Origin: Natronorubrum texcoconense
Lineage (GTDB): Archaea; Halobacteriota; Halobacteria; Halobacteriales; Natrialbaceae
Reading direction: 5' to 3'
Length of the DNA stretch: 64,000 nucleotides
Assembly: GCF_900100335.1 (NCBI RefSeq)
Contig: NZ_FNFE01000006.1
Location: 186,001-250,000 of the forward strand
In this document: positions 44,379 to 53,701 of the stretch, piece after piece
Layout of the letters: every line of letters starts with the position of its first letter
Position numbering within the stretch: position 1 is the stretch's first letter
Translations under genes and position numbers: made by a program
Notes under the pieces: generated by a model
What the model was told of the DNA's origin: nothing
What the model saw: only the letters and a program-made list of their open reading frames with translations
The model's database searches: none

Positions 44379-45545
44379 CTAAAACGCCCGCTTGATCTTC
44401 TCGAAGAAGCCTTCTTTGACCTCGATCTCGTCGCCGCCGGCCTCGGCGAACGCCTCGAGCGCGTCGCGCTGGTCCTCGTTCAGGCTGTCGGGCGTGACGA
44501 TCTGGACCTGCACGAAGAGATCGCCGTGTCCCCGTCGGCGGAGGCGGGGCATGCCCTTGCCCTCGAGGCGGAACGTCTCGCCGCTCTGGGTTCCTTTCGG
44601 AATTTCGAACTCGGCAGCGCCGTCGAGGGTAGGCACTTCGACGGTGTCGCCGAACGTGGCTTGCGGGAACGAGATGGGCAGTCGATACTGGAGATCGTCG
44701 CCGTCGCGTTCGAACTCCTCGTGATCGCGGATCGAGACGTCGATGAGCAGGTCACCGTGGCGCCCGCCTTCGGGGCTAGGTGCACCTTCGCCTTCCATCC
44801 GGAGCGTCTGGCCCTCCTGAATCCCCTCGGGTACGTCGACGGTCAGCGAGGCCTCGTTCCGGACGTAGCCCTCGCCGCGACAGTCGTCGCAGGTCTCGGA
44901 GTACAGCGTCCCGTCGCCCTCACAGCGGGGACAGGCCGTCGTCTGCTGGACGCGACCCAGCGGCGTCTGCTGGACCTGCGTCACCTGGCCGCGACCCTGA
45001 CACTCGGGGCAGGTTCGCGAGTCCGCATCGGGCGGGTGCCCCTCCCCGTCGCAGGTATCACACTCCTCCGGCCGTTCGACGGTAAACTGCTTTTCGACGC
45101 CGTCGTAGGCTTCCTCGAGGTCGATCCGGAGTTCGGTTCGCAGATCCCGTCCCTTTCGCGGCCGACGACGACCGCGGCCGCCGCCACCGCCGCCGAAGAC
45201 CTGTTCGAAGATATCGCCGAGCCCGCCGCCCATGCCACCGCCGCCACCGCCCATGCCGCCGAACGGTCCGCCACCCATCCCGCCGGCGCCCGCTTCGCCG
45301 GCGTCGAAACCGTGCTTTTCGGCCTGTTCGTAGCGGTCGTGGCCCATCCGATCGTACGCCTTGCGCTTTTCCTCGTCCGTGAGGACCTGCTTCGCCTTCT
45401 GGATTCTCTTGAACTTCTCCTCGGCGTCGGGGTCGTCGCTGACGTCCGGATGGTACTCGGTGGCTTTCTTCCGGTACGCCTGTTTGATGTCCTCGGTCGA
45501 CGCATCGGGGCTCACGCCGAGTGCGTCGTAGAAGTCCTCGCTCAT
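44379..45545 (-). CDS. dnaJ: Chaperone DnaJ (Hsp40)
   Basis: 388 residues. J domain 1-70 with the DnaK-stimulating HPD at residues 32-34 (YHPDVSD). A Gly/Phe-rich linker (GGMGGGPFGGMGGGGGGMGGG) follows, then a zinc domain with four CxxCxGxG repeats (CDTCDGEG, CPECQGRG, CPRCEGDG, CDDCRGEG), then two C-terminal substrate-binding sandwiches (DLLIDVSIRDHEEFERDG, DTVEVPTLDGAAEFEIP). It delivers unfolded proteins to DnaK. The ATG at 45545 begins MSEDFYDALGV as usual. Confidence 0.95.
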   Translation of the reverse strand: MSEDFYDALGVSPDASTEDIKQAYRKKATEYHPDVSDDPDAEEKFKRIQKAKQVLTDEEKRKAYDRMGHDRYEQAEKHGFDAGEAGAGGMGGGPFGGMGGGGGGMGGGLGDIFEQVFGGGGGGRGRRRPRKGRDLRTELRIDLEEAYDGVEKQFTVERPEECDTCDGEGHPPDADSRTCPECQGRGQVTQVQQTPLGRVQQTTACPRCEGDGTLYSETCDDCRGEGYVRNEASLTVDVPEGIQEGQTLRMEGEGAPSPEGGRHGDLLIDVSIRDHEEFERDGDDLQYRLPISFPQATFGDTVEVPTLDGAAEFEIPKGTQSGETFRLEGKGMPRLRRRGHGDLFVQVQIVTPDSLNEDQRDALEAFAEAGGDEIEVKEGFFEKIKRAF

Positions 45546-45737
45546 TCGTTGTCGAACCGATACTCGGTTGAGCCACTTGAAACGAACGTTCCGTCCGTCG
45601 CGGCGTCGGATTCGATACCACCCGGTGTCGATGGGCAGCAGCCGGGGTGGATTCGACCCGGTAGTCCGAACGGTTTCGCGCCTCGACACGATCCGTATCG
45701 AACGGGTGATCTCGGCGCCGTGACGCCGTTGCCGGAG

Positions 45738-46325
45738 TCAGCTCACATCGGCGCGAAGCGTCTCCTCGTTCTCGCGACCGTCGACGACCGTCATCTCGAG
45801 TTCCACCGGTGGATCGTCTTCGACGGTGACGCGAACGAGCGCAACCGGAAAGGACGGCGCGTCGTCGCCCGCCTGTTTGCCGGTCGCTCGCGCGGTGGCG
45901 ACCAGTCGATCGTCCCGTCGCTCGAGGGTCTCCACTTCGACCGCCGCGTCGCTCGTGTTCGGCCACGTGGTGACGACTGAGCACAGCAGGTCCCGCTCGA
46001 AGTCGGTCTCCGTGACGAACTCCTCGGTCGCCGACGGATCGGTGGCGTCGATCTCCTCCAGCGGCGCCCGGTCGTGTGCGTCGGCTGCCGATTCGAACAC
46101 CTCGAGCGAACCGACCGCGTCGTCCTCGAGCGGGTCGTAGGTCGCCCGAAAAAATCCGACCTGATGCACGTCGTACTCGAGGGTATCGTCGGCCGTCTCC
46201 GGCGGATCGCCGTCTTCCGCTCCGTCGTCTGGAGCGCTCTCGCCGGCGTCGTCCTCGCTCAGACACCCGGCCAGCGGTGTTGCGAGTGCGATAGCCGTGC
46301 CGACGAGCATGCTGCGTCGGTCCAT
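45738..46325 (-). CDS. Putative exported lipoprotein lying between dnaK and dnaJ
   Basis: 195 residues: MDRRSMLVGTAIALATPLAGC is a Tat-type signal (DRRSM) with lipobox LAGC. An acidic linker follows, then a domain of about 130 residues with strands such as YDVHQVGFFRATYDP, LLCSVVTTWPNTSDAAVEVE and VALVRVTVEDDPPVELEMTVVDG. No known family. It is on the same strand as the chaperone genes, 94 bases after dnaK and 192 bases before dnaJ. A secreted protein in this position is unexpected. Confidence 0.75.
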   Translation of the reverse strand: MDRRSMLVGTAIALATPLAGCLSEDDAGESAPDDGAEDGDPPETADDTLEYDVHQVGFFRATYDPLEDDAVGSLEVFESAADAHDRAPLEEIDATDPSATEEFVTETDFERDLLCSVVTTWPNTSDAAVEVETLERRDDRLVATARATGKQAGDDAPSFPVALVRVTVEDDPPVELEMTVVDGRENEETLRADVS

Positions 46326-46419
46326 ACTCGATGCGACGAGAAAGCGTGTGAAAAACGTCCGGGTAGCTCAAACGCGGCTGTTACCGCGGTGGCGAGAGCA
46401 ACCGTCGTCGCCGACTCGT

Positions 46420-48339
46420 TCAGTCCTCGTCCTCGTCCTCGACTTCGTCGGCGATATCCTCGAAGTCAGCGTCCACGTACTCCTCGCCTTCGCCGCCGGC
46501 TGCGGCACCGTCTGGACCTGGGTTCGGACCGCCGCCCATGCCGCCTGGGCCTGCGCCAGCTGCGCCGCCCGCAGCACCGCCAGCGCCCGCCGCGCCGGCT
46601 TCCTGATAGATCTGCTTGCCGATCTCTTGGAGCTCCTTGCTCAGGTCTTCGGTCGCGGCTTCGATATCGTCGGCGTCCGCGTCGCCGTCGTCGATGGTCT
46701 CCTCGAGATCCTCGACGGCCGCCTCGATGTCGCCGCGGAGGTCGTCGTCGACGTCCTCGTTCTCCTCGAGCAGGGTCTCGGCGCGCTGGATCGTGGCCTC
46801 GGCGGTGTTGCGGGCCTCGATTCGCTCGCGCTTCTCCTTGTCCTCTTCGGCGTGTTTCTCGGCTTCGGCCTGCATCTTCTCGATCTCGGTGTCGGAGAGG
46901 CCGGCGCCGCCCTCGATGGTGATCTCCTCGCTTTCGCCGGTGCCCTTGTCCTCCGCGCTCACGTTGACGATCCCGTTCTCGTCGATGGAGAACGTGACCT
47001 CGATCTGCGGCGTGCCCGCGGGGGCCGGCGGGATACCGGTCAGGTGGAACTCGCCGAGCATCTCGTTTTTCTCGGCCAGTTCGCGCTCGCCCTGGAAGAC
47101 CCGAACCTGCACCGAGGTCTGGTTGTCCGCCGCCGTGGTGAAGATTTTCGACTCCTCCGTCGGAATCGTCGTGTTCTTCTCGATGAGGCGTTCGAAGAGA
47201 CCGCCCTTGACCTCGATACCGAGCGAGAGCGGCGTGACGTCGAGCAGGACGATGTCGTCGACCTCGCCGCCGAGGACGCCGCCCTGAATCGCCGCGCCCA
47301 GCGAGACGGCCTCGTCGGGGTTGACGTTTTTCTGGGGCTCCTTGCCGGTCAGGTCCTCGACCTTCTCTGCGACCTGTGGCATTCGCGTCGAGCCACCGAC
47401 GAGGAGCACCTCGTCGATGTCGTCTTTCTCGTAGCCCGCGTCCTCGAGTGCCTGCTCGGTCGGCTCGACGGTGCGGTCGATCAGCTCCTGCGTGAGCGAC
47501 TCGAACTTGGCTCGCGTCATCGACTCCTCTAAGTGGATCGGGCCGTCGTCGGTCGCCGTGATGAACGGCAGGTTGATCTCGGTCTCTTTCCGGCTCGAGA
47601 GCTCGATCTTGGCCTCCTCTGCGGCGTCTTTGAGCCGCTGGAGCGCCTGTCGGTCGTCGCGGAGGTCGATGCCGTGTTCGGCCTCGAACTCGTCGGCGAG
47701 CCAGTCGATGATGGCCCCGTCCCAGTCGTCGCCACCGAGGTCGTTGTCACCGTTGGTCGCGACGACTTCGTAGACGCCGCCGCCGAGATCGAGAATAGAA
47801 ACGTCGAACGTCCCGCCACCGAGGTCGTAGACGAGCACGGTCTGGTCGGAGTCGTCGTCGAGGCCGTACGCCATCGACGCGGCCGTCGGCTCGTTGATGA
47901 TGCGCTCGACCTCGAAACCGGCGATCTCGCCGGCGTCTTTGGTCGCCTGGCGCTGTCGGTCCGAGAAGTACGCGGGGACCGTGATGACGGCCTTCTCGAC
48001 TTCGTCGCCGAGGTAGTCTTCGGCGTCGCGTTTGATCTTCTGGAGGATCATCGCCGAGATCTGTTCCGGCGTGTACTCCTCGTCGTCTACCTCGACGGTA
48101 TACTCTTCCTCGCCGATGTGGCGTTTGATCGAGGCGATCGTCTTTTCGGGGTTCTGAATCGCCTGATTCTTCGCCGGCTTGCCGACGAGTCGCTCGTCGT
48201 CGTCGGTAAAGGCGACGACGGAGGGTGTCGTCCGTTCGCCTTCGGCGTTGACGATGATCTCCGGATCGCCACCTTCCATCACCGCGAACGCGCTGTTCGT
48301 CGTCCCAAGGTCAATTCCGAGAATCTTGTTGCTCGCCAT
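46420..48339 (-). CDS. dnaK: Molecular chaperone DnaK (Hsp70)
   Basis: 639 residues. Nucleotide-binding domain 1-360 with [31 protein letters not shown] and [13 protein letters not shown]; interdomain linker [16 protein letters not shown]; substrate-binding domain to about 500; helical lid; and a Gly/Ala-rich disordered tail ending in [20 protein letters not shown]. It refolds proteins with DnaJ and the nucleotide-exchange factor GrpE, encoded on either side. Transcription likely starts from the TATA-like box at 48365-48373 with a palindrome just upstream. Confidence 0.96.
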   Translation of the reverse strand: MASNKILGIDLGTTNSAFAVMEGGDPEIIVNAEGERTTPSVVAFTDDDERLVGKPAKNQAIQNPEKTIASIKRHIGEEEYTVEVDDEEYTPEQISAMILQKIKRDAEDYLGDEVEKAVITVPAYFSDRQRQATKDAGEIAGFEVERIINEPTAASMAYGLDDDSDQTVLVYDLGGGTFDVSILDLGGGVYEVVATNGDNDLGGDDWDGAIIDWLADEFEAEHGIDLRDDRQALQRLKDAAEEAKIELSSRKETEINLPFITATDDGPIHLEESMTRAKFESLTQELIDRTVEPTEQALEDAGYEKDDIDEVLLVGGSTRMPQVAEKVEDLTGKEPQKNVNPDEAVSLGAAIQGGVLGGEVDDIVLLDVTPLSLGIEVKGGLFERLIEKNTTIPTEESKIFTTAADNQTSVQVRVFQGERELAEKNEMLGEFHLTGIPPAPAGTPQIEVTFSIDENGIVNVSAEDKGTGESEEITIEGGAGLSDTEIEKMQAEAEKHAEEDKEKRERIEARNTAEATIQRAETLLEENEDVDDDLRGDIEAAVEDLEETIDDGDADADDIEAATEDLSKELQEIGKQIYQEAGAAGAGGAAGGAAGAGPGGMGGGPNPGPDGAAAGGEGEEYVDADFEDIADEVEDEDED

Positions 48340-48364
48340 CGTGGCAGGCTATTGTGCGCACTTT

Positions 48365-48373
48365 GTTTTAAAG
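48365..48373 (-). promoter_or_regulatory. TATA-like box of dnaK
   Basis: Minus-strand CTTTAAAAC lies 26-34 bases before the dnaK ATG at 48339, giving a leaderless or short-leader transcript separate from grpE. Confidence 0.55.
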
Positions 48374-48393
48374 GTTACTAGGCAGTATCGTGA

Positions 48394-48410
48394 GGCGAAT
48401 AAAATTCGCC
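48394..48410. promoter_or_regulatory. Perfect palindrome upstream of the dnaK TATA box
   Basis: GGCGAA and TTCGCC flank a five-base AT-rich centre (TAAAA on the plus strand). The 17-base site begins 21 bases upstream of the TATA-like box, an activator-type position, and is a candidate heat-shock or stress operator. It is also the 3' trailer of grpE, so a role as a weak terminator stem is the alternative. Confidence 0.5.
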
Positions 48411-48529
48411 AAAATGGCCGTAGGCGCCACGCTCAGCGGCTGAAACAGCTCGAGTCGAATTGACTTTGGCGGCGATAATATGGTGTCGATTACCGTGAAC
48501 GATGGGGCGACGAGTGAGCGATCGATTCC

Positions 48530-49666
48530 TCAGTTTGCAGTTCCGTCGGACTCGGTGGCACCGTCCGTGTCGGCGTCCGCGGACTCGTCGCTCGCGACGT
48601 CGCCACCGAGTTCGATCGCTGCCTCCTCGTCCTCCTCATCCGCCGATTCTTCGGCGTCGTCGGCAGCCGCATCGTCACCGCTCGAGTCCGCATCCGCGTC
48701 CGACGCTTCTGACGCTTCGTCGGTCACCTCGGCGCCGTCGTCCTCACCGTCGGCGTCGCTCTCGTCCGTCGTCCCTTCCTCGGCTTCGAGTTCGCCGTTC
48801 GAAACCGTCACCTGTGCGTTCTGGATGACCTTATCGCCCATCTCGTAGCCGGGCGTGTAGACGTCGGCGACGGTCCCCTCCGGCTGTGCGCTGTCGACCT
48901 GCATCATGACCTCGTGGCGCTGCGGGTCGGTCGCGGTGCCGGGGTCGGGATCGATCTCCGAGACGTTCTCGTCCTCCAAGATGCGGTCGAACTCCCGTTT
49001 AGTCATCTCGACGCCCTGCCGGAGGCTCTCCGCGTCGTCGCTGTCCTCCTCGAGGGCGCGTTTCAGGTTGTCGCGAACGCCGAGCAGCCGTTCGACGAGG
49101 TCCTCGGTCGCCCGGTCTTTGATCTGCTGTTGGCGCTTCTTGGCTCGCTTCTTGTAGTTCTGGAAGTCGGCCTGCTTACGCTTGAGGCGACTTTTCAGAT
49201 CCTCGACCGTCTCCTCGCGCTCCTCGACCTGTTCCTCTCGCGTCTCGAGTTCGTCCTGTAACTCGCCGATGGTCTCGGCCTGTTCCTCGACGCGCTCGGA
49301 GAGGTCCTCGAGCTCCTCGCGCTGGTGGGCGACGGTGCCGTTCAGGTCGCGGGCCTCGTCGACGATGGCGCTGACCTGGTGGGCGAGGTCGTCGTCGTAC
49401 TCGGTCACGTCGTCGAGCAGCTCCTGAATGTCCTCGCTCGTCTGGGGCGCTGCGGACGGTTCGCCGTCGGATTCGTCGTCGGCGTTCGACGCACCGATGC
49501 TCGAGTCGTCTCCGTCCGATTCGGCGTCGCCAGCAGGGACGGGTTCGGCGTCCGACTCGTCCGTAGCTGAAGCGGCGGATTCGCCGTTGGCCATCTCGCC
49601 GTCGTCGGATTGCTCCTCGGACGGGACACCCTGGGCCGTGGAGTTCGTGCCCTCGTCTTCGCTCAT
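48530..49666 (-). CDS. grpE: Nucleotide exchange factor GrpE with long acidic extensions
   Basis: 378 residues. The GrpE core (about 105-300) is a long coiled coil (LEDLSERVEEQAETIGELQDEL, EEQVEEREETVEDLKSRLKRKQADFQNYKKR) followed by the beta domain (MMQVDSAQPEGTVADVYTPGYEMGDKVIQNAQVTV). The first 100 residues and the last 80 are low-complexity Asp/Glu/Ser/Ala segments, nearly doubling the size of bacterial GrpE. It releases ADP from DnaK. The ATG at 49666 starts MSEDEGTNSTAQG, and a TATA-like CTTTTATTA lies 22-30 bases upstream. Confidence 0.92.
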   Translation of the reverse strand: MSEDEGTNSTAQGVPSEEQSDDGEMANGESAASATDESDAEPVPAGDAESDGDDSSIGASNADDESDGEPSAAPQTSEDIQELLDDVTEYDDDLAHQVSAIVDEARDLNGTVAHQREELEDLSERVEEQAETIGELQDELETREEQVEEREETVEDLKSRLKRKQADFQNYKKRAKKRQQQIKDRATEDLVERLLGVRDNLKRALEEDSDDAESLRQGVEMTKREFDRILEDENVSEIDPDPGTATDPQRHEVMMQVDSAQPEGTVADVYTPGYEMGDKVIQNAQVTVSNGELEAEEGTTDESDADGEDDGAEVTDEASEASDADADSSGDDAAADDAEESADEEDEEAAIELGGDVASDESADADTDGATESDGTAN

Positions 49667-49687
49667 GTGCCAGTCAAGGAACAGCGG

Positions 49688-49696
49688 TAATAAAAG
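49688..49696 (-). promoter_or_regulatory. TATA-like box of grpE
   Basis: Minus-strand CTTTTATTA lies 22-30 bases before the grpE ATG at 49666. Confidence 0.5.
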
Positions 49697-49815
49697 GGTT
49701 GAGGTAGGGGGCCGACGGCCCTCGATTTGCCATCGGCCGTCGATGCCTTCCGACCGTATTCGCGGACTCGTTTCGACTGCGTTGGTTGTCCTCTCTACCC
49801 CGTCGAATTCCCGAC

Positions 49816-49824
49816 AGTATTTGT
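49816..49824 (+). promoter_or_regulatory. TATA-like box of the XPB-like helicase gene
   Basis: AGTATTTGT lies 24-32 bases before the GTG at 49848 and supports that codon as the start. Confidence 0.5.
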
Positions 49825-49847
49825 CCGCCCCGCTCGGATCAGTCACC

Positions 49848-51311
49848 GTGACGCGGCCACGCGAGGAGCGGACGGATCCGGAACCGATCACGCTCCGCTA
49901 CGAGAACGGCACCGTCCGAATCGACGGACTCGAGGAGACGTCCGTCTCCCCGTCGTCCCTTCGGGAGTCGGTTCCCGACCTCGAGCGCGACCCGCGGACC
50001 GACGGCTGGCGCGTGCCGGCGTTTCGGTACGCGCCGCTCCGCACCGCCCTGCTGGACGCCGTGACCGAACCGAATCGAATCGACGACCGCGTACTCGCCC
50101 TCGACTCGCTCCCATCGCTTCGGTCGGCGTACGAACTTCGCGCGTATCAACGGGAGGCGCTCGAAACGTGGCTCGAGACGGATCGCTGGGGTGCGGACGC
50201 GGCGGACGGCGGTTGGGTTACCACCGCGCCCGCGGGCGTCCTCGAACTTCCGACGGGCAGCGGAAAAACGGTCATCGCCCTCAAGGCGATCGAACGGCTC
50301 TCGACTCCCACGCTCGTCGTCGTCCCGACGATCGACCTGCTCGAGCAGTGGCAGCGCGAACTCGAGCGCGAGTTCGACCGCGATATCGGGCGGTTCGGCG
50401 GCGGCGAACAGCGCCTCGAGCCGATCACGGTCTCGACGTACGACTCGGCGTACCTGAAAGCCGATTCGGTGGGCGACCGCTTCGGGCTGGTCGTCTTCGA
50501 CGAGGTCCACCACCTCGGCGGGGAGGGCTACCGCGAGATCGCGCGCCTGCTCGCCGCCCCCGCACGGCTGGGGCTCACGGCGACGTTCGAGCGCCCCGAC
50601 GACGCCCACGAAATCATCGAAGAGATCGCCGGCCCGCTCGTCCACCGCGTCGACGTCGACGAGTTGGCGGGCGACCACCTCGCGAACTACGACCTGAAGC
50701 GACTCGAAGTGGCGCTCACGCCCGACGAACGCGAGGCCTACGAGCGAGCACAGGAGACCTTCGCGAACTATCTGGCACGCACGGGGATCAGCATGCAAAG
50801 CGGCTCGGACTACCAGGAACTCGTCAAACGCTCCGGGAGCGACCCCGAGGCGCGCGAGGCGCTGCTCGCCCGCCAACGCGCCCGCGAGATCATCTACGGC
50901 AGCGAAGCCAAACTCGAGGCGCTCGAGGAGATTCTCGACGATCATCGCGGCGAGCGAACGATCGTCTTTACGGCCCACAACGACCTCGCCTACGAGGTCA
51001 GTGAGCGGTTCCTGATCCCAACGATTACCCACCAGACGGGCGCGGCAGAGCGCCGCGAGATGCTCGAGCGATTCCGCGAGGGGACCTACAGCCGAATCGC
51101 GACCTCAAACGTTCTGGACGAGGGGGTTGACGTCCCCGATGCTTCGGTCGCGGTCGTCCTCTCGGGCAGCGGCAGCGAACGCGAGTTCACCCAGCGCCTC
51201 GGGCGGATTCTGCGGCCGAAATCCGACGGAAGCCGTGCCCTGCTATACGAGGTGGTCGCCGCGGATACGAGCGAAGAAGGCGTCTCGAGTCGTCGACGGG
51301 ATGGGACATAG
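49848..51311 (+). CDS. XPB/Rad25-like superfamily 2 DNA helicase
   Basis: 487 residues, GTG start. An N-terminal damage-recognition-like region of about 100 residues (RYENGTVRIDGLEETSV) precedes Walker A VLELPTGSGKTVIALKA (about residues 130-145), Walker B VVFDEVHHLGG (DEVH), motif III GLTATFER, and motifs V and VI (ATSNVLDEGVDVPDASV, QRLGRILRP). This is the archaeal XPB layout, a 3'-5' helicase acting with the nuclease Bax1 in repair. A Bax1 homologue is at 56614-58158. It is divergent from grpE. Confidence 0.87.
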   Translation: MTRPREERTDPEPITLRYENGTVRIDGLEETSVSPSSLRESVPDLERDPRTDGWRVPAFRYAPLRTALLDAVTEPNRIDDRVLALDSLPSLRSAYELRAYQREALETWLETDRWGADAADGGWVTTAPAGVLELPTGSGKTVIALKAIERLSTPTLVVVPTIDLLEQWQRELEREFDRDIGRFGGGEQRLEPITVSTYDSAYLKADSVGDRFGLVVFDEVHHLGGEGYREIARLLAAPARLGLTATFERPDDAHEIIEEIAGPLVHRVDVDELAGDHLANYDLKRLEVALTPDEREAYERAQETFANYLARTGISMQSGSDYQELVKRSGSDPEAREALLARQRAREIIYGSEAKLEALEEILDDHRGERTIVFTAHNDLAYEVSERFLIPTITHQTGAAERREMLERFREGTYSRIATSNVLDEGVDVPDASVAVVLSGSGSEREFTQRLGRILRPKSDGSRALLYEVVAADTSEEGVSSRRRDGT

Positions 51312-51489
51312 CTGTTCGACGTCTACAGCGGTACTGGATGCGGTCCACTACTCCGCCATCTTCCGGAGTGGCGGCGGATCCGATTCGACAGCCACCCGGT
51401 GTTTCCGGGTCACGAAGGCGATTCCCGTTCGGATGCCGTTTCGACACTAAATCGCCTATCTTCTTACCGCAGTAGAGCAAAATCCGACC

Positions 51490-52413
51490 ATGTCACAACC
51501 CAGTTACGTCATCGGTCACCAGCAGCCGGATACGGACACCATCATCTCTGCGGTCGCCTACGCGCGATTGAAGCAGGCGCAGGGAGAGGACGCCGCCCCG
51601 GCTCGAGCCGGAGCGATAAACCCGGAGACGCAGTTCGTCCTAGATCGGTGGGAGGTCGAGAAACCGGCACTCCTCGAGGATGCCGCGGGAGAACGATTGG
51701 CCCTCGTGGATCACAACGAGCACAGTCAGACCGTCTCCGGCGCACGGGAAGCGGAGATCACCGATATCGTCGACCACCACCGGATCGGCGACGTGGAGAC
51801 CAGTTCCCCGATCTTCTTCCGGAACGAACCGGTCGGCTCGACGGCGACGATTCTCACGCGGCTGTACGACGAAGCGGACGTAGAGATCGACGCCCAGACC
51901 GCGGGCCTGCTGCTCAGCGGCCTGCTCAGCGATACGGTCGTCCTCCGGTCGCCGACGACCACCGACACGGACCGAACCGTCGCCGAGCGACTGGCCGATA
52001 TCGCCGATGTGGACTACGAAACGTACGGAAAGGAACTGCTCCAGCAGAAGAGCAAACTCGGTGAGAAGGAGCCTCGAGAGATGGTCCTCGGCGACTTCAA
52101 GGAGTTCGAGTTCGGCTCCCACGACGTCGGCATCGGACAGATCGAAACTGTCGAACCGGACACCGTGTTGGAACAGCGCGAGGCCGTGCTCGAGGCGATG
52201 GACGAGGTCGTCGCGGAACGGGAGTACGCCGTGCTCGTCCTACTCGTCACGGACCTCCTCGAGGAGGAATCCACCGCTCTCGTCGCGGGCGACCACGCGG
52301 AGACCGTCGAAGCGGGACTCGACGTTACGCTGACGGATCGAGAGGCGTTCCTACCCGGCGTGATGTCCCGCAAGAAGCAGGTCGTGCCGCCGCTCGAGGA
52401 CGCGTTCCAGTAG
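51490..52413 (+). CDS. ppaC: Manganese-dependent inorganic pyrophosphatase (DHH family)
   Basis: 307 residues. Family II PPase motifs: YVIGHQQPDTDTIISAVAYA (H-x-x-P-D-x-D), LALVDHNEHSQ, the DHH box ITDIVDHHRIGDV, STATILTRLY, LLSDTVVLRSPT, and the C-terminal DHHA2 substrate motif SRKKQVVPPLE. It hydrolyses pyrophosphate in the cytoplasm with Mn, pulling biosynthetic reactions forward. It lies alone after the helicase, 178 bases downstream, and converges with the F420 oxidoreductase. Confidence 0.93.
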   Translation: MSQPSYVIGHQQPDTDTIISAVAYARLKQAQGEDAAPARAGAINPETQFVLDRWEVEKPALLEDAAGERLALVDHNEHSQTVSGAREAEITDIVDHHRIGDVETSSPIFFRNEPVGSTATILTRLYDEADVEIDAQTAGLLLSGLLSDTVVLRSPTTTDTDRTVAERLADIADVDYETYGKELLQQKSKLGEKEPREMVLGDFKEFEFGSHDVGIGQIETVEPDTVLEQREAVLEAMDEVVAEREYAVLVLLVTDLLEEESTALVAGDHAETVEAGLDVTLTDREAFLPGVMSRKKQVVPPLEDAFQ

Positions 52414-52445
52414 TCGACCGTCAGTCGCACGGCTCCACGTCACTT

Positions 52446-53405
52446 TCACTCGAACGCTGGCAGTACCTCGTCGCCGAACGCCTCGATGAACGCCTTTTGA
52501 TTCGTGTTGACGTTGTGGACGAACACCCGATCGACGTCGAGTTCGAAATCAGCCTCGAGCCACTCGACATGGTCCTCGAGGTCCGACGAGATGCGGACGT
52601 TCTCCGCGACGACCTCCTCGTCGACGGTCTCCGAGAGGTCGTCGAACTGCTCGGGGGTCCGAAGCTCCTGGGTCACCGGCCCCGGAACGCAGTTGGTGTG
52701 CCACTGCTCGTAGGCGCCCTCGAGTGCGGCGTCGTCGCTGTCGGCGTAGGAGTGCTGGGCCTTGAGGAAGACCGGTTTCTCCGGGGCGTTCTCCCGAAAC
52801 GCTTCGACGCGAGCCGCGTCGTCCTCGTGGTCCGGTGTCGCGATGGTGATCATCCCGTCGGCCCACTCGGCGAGCCACTCGGCGGTCTCTTCGGAGAGCG
52901 CGGGGCCGATCAGCGGCGGGGCCGTCTCGGGTCGCGAGTAGAGTTGGGCCTGTTCGACGTCGACGCGGCCGTGGTGGGTTACCTCCTCGCCGTCCCAGAG
53001 CCGACGCATGATCTCCGCACACTCCCGGAGACGGGCGTTCCGTTCGCGCTTGACGGGCCAGTCGGTCCCCGTGATTCCCTCGTTGAGCAACTGGCCGCTG
53101 CCGACGGCCAGCCAGAACCGCTCGGGGTACATCTCGCGCAGCGTCGCCGCGCCCTGGGCGATGATCGCGGGATGATAGCGGTAGCCGGGCGCGTTAACCG
53201 TCCCGAAGGTCAGGTCGGTCGCCTCGAGCGCGGAGCCGAGCCACGACCAGACGAACCCCGACTCGCCCTGGCGTTCGCTCCAGGGGTGGAAGTGGTCCGA
53301 CGCGAGTGCGTGGTCGAACCCCCGCTCGTCCGCGAGCGTGGCGTACTCGAGGAGGTCACTCGGCGCGAACTGTTCGTGCGAAACGTGGTAGCCGATCTCG
53401 GTCAT
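52446..53405 (-). CDS. F420-dependent luciferase-like oxidoreductase, glucose-6-phosphate dehydrogenase-like group
   Basis: 319 residues starting MTEIGYHVSHEQFAPSDLLEYA. TIM-barrel landmarks: GFDHALASDHFHPWSERQGESGF, FGTVNAPGYRYHPAIIAQGAATL, PERFWLAVGSGQLLNEGITG and VTHHGRVDVEQAQLYSRP. This is the G6PDH/hydroxymycolic-acid-dehydrogenase-like F420 family, common in haloarchaea. The real substrate is unknown. It shares only the superfamily with the F420 enzyme at 4395-5402. Confidence 0.86.
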   Translation of the reverse strand: MTEIGYHVSHEQFAPSDLLEYATLADERGFDHALASDHFHPWSERQGESGFVWSWLGSALEATDLTFGTVNAPGYRYHPAIIAQGAATLREMYPERFWLAVGSGQLLNEGITGTDWPVKRERNARLRECAEIMRRLWDGEEVTHHGRVDVEQAQLYSRPETAPPLIGPALSEETAEWLAEWADGMITIATPDHEDDAARVEAFRENAPEKPVFLKAQHSYADSDDAALEGAYEQWHTNCVPGPVTQELRTPEQFDDLSETVDEEVVAENVRISSDLEDHVEWLEADFELDVDRVFVHNVNTNQKAFIEAFGDEVLPAFE

Positions 53406-53521
53406 GATCTGTCTCCCTCGTCTGGAGTACGAGTCTCATCGCGACCGTGCGTGATCGTCGTCGCGACTTCGGTTGCTCGGTGCGGTGAGTACGGCTTCCC
53501 GGTTGCAACTCGTCTTATCCG

Positions 53522-53550
53522 TACGTGAACCCGCAGAGGTCGGGTTCGTA
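53522..53550. terminator. Hairpin downstream of the GH15 gene
   Basis: GAACCCG (53527-53533) pairs with CGGGTTC (53541-53547) across a seven-base loop, and TAC/GTA can extend the stem past one bulged base. It lies in the 296-base space 53406-53701, which has no gene. It is downstream of the minus-strand GH15 gene and upstream of the F420 gene. Termination is a guess. Confidence 0.3.
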
Positions 53551-53701
53551 GCCTGCACGGTCGATACCTCCACAAAACGCTACTTAGTTCCACGGCGTGG
53601 TGCTGCCTGACTCGCTGTCGACAGTCAGTCACGGTCGCCCGACCGAGCGTACGGCGGCCGACTGGAGCGTTCGGCGATCGACGTCGGTGGAGCGGACAGG
53701 C

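Noticed and set aside
49428-49847. N-terminal extension of the helicase frame
   Set aside because: It is antisense to grpE and Ser/Ala-rich; the GTG at 49848 has a well-placed TATA-like box.
53402-53632. Minus-strand 76-codon ORF in the gap between GH15 and the F420 gene
   Set aside because: Arginine- and histidine-rich composition unlike haloarchaeal proteins; no start signal.
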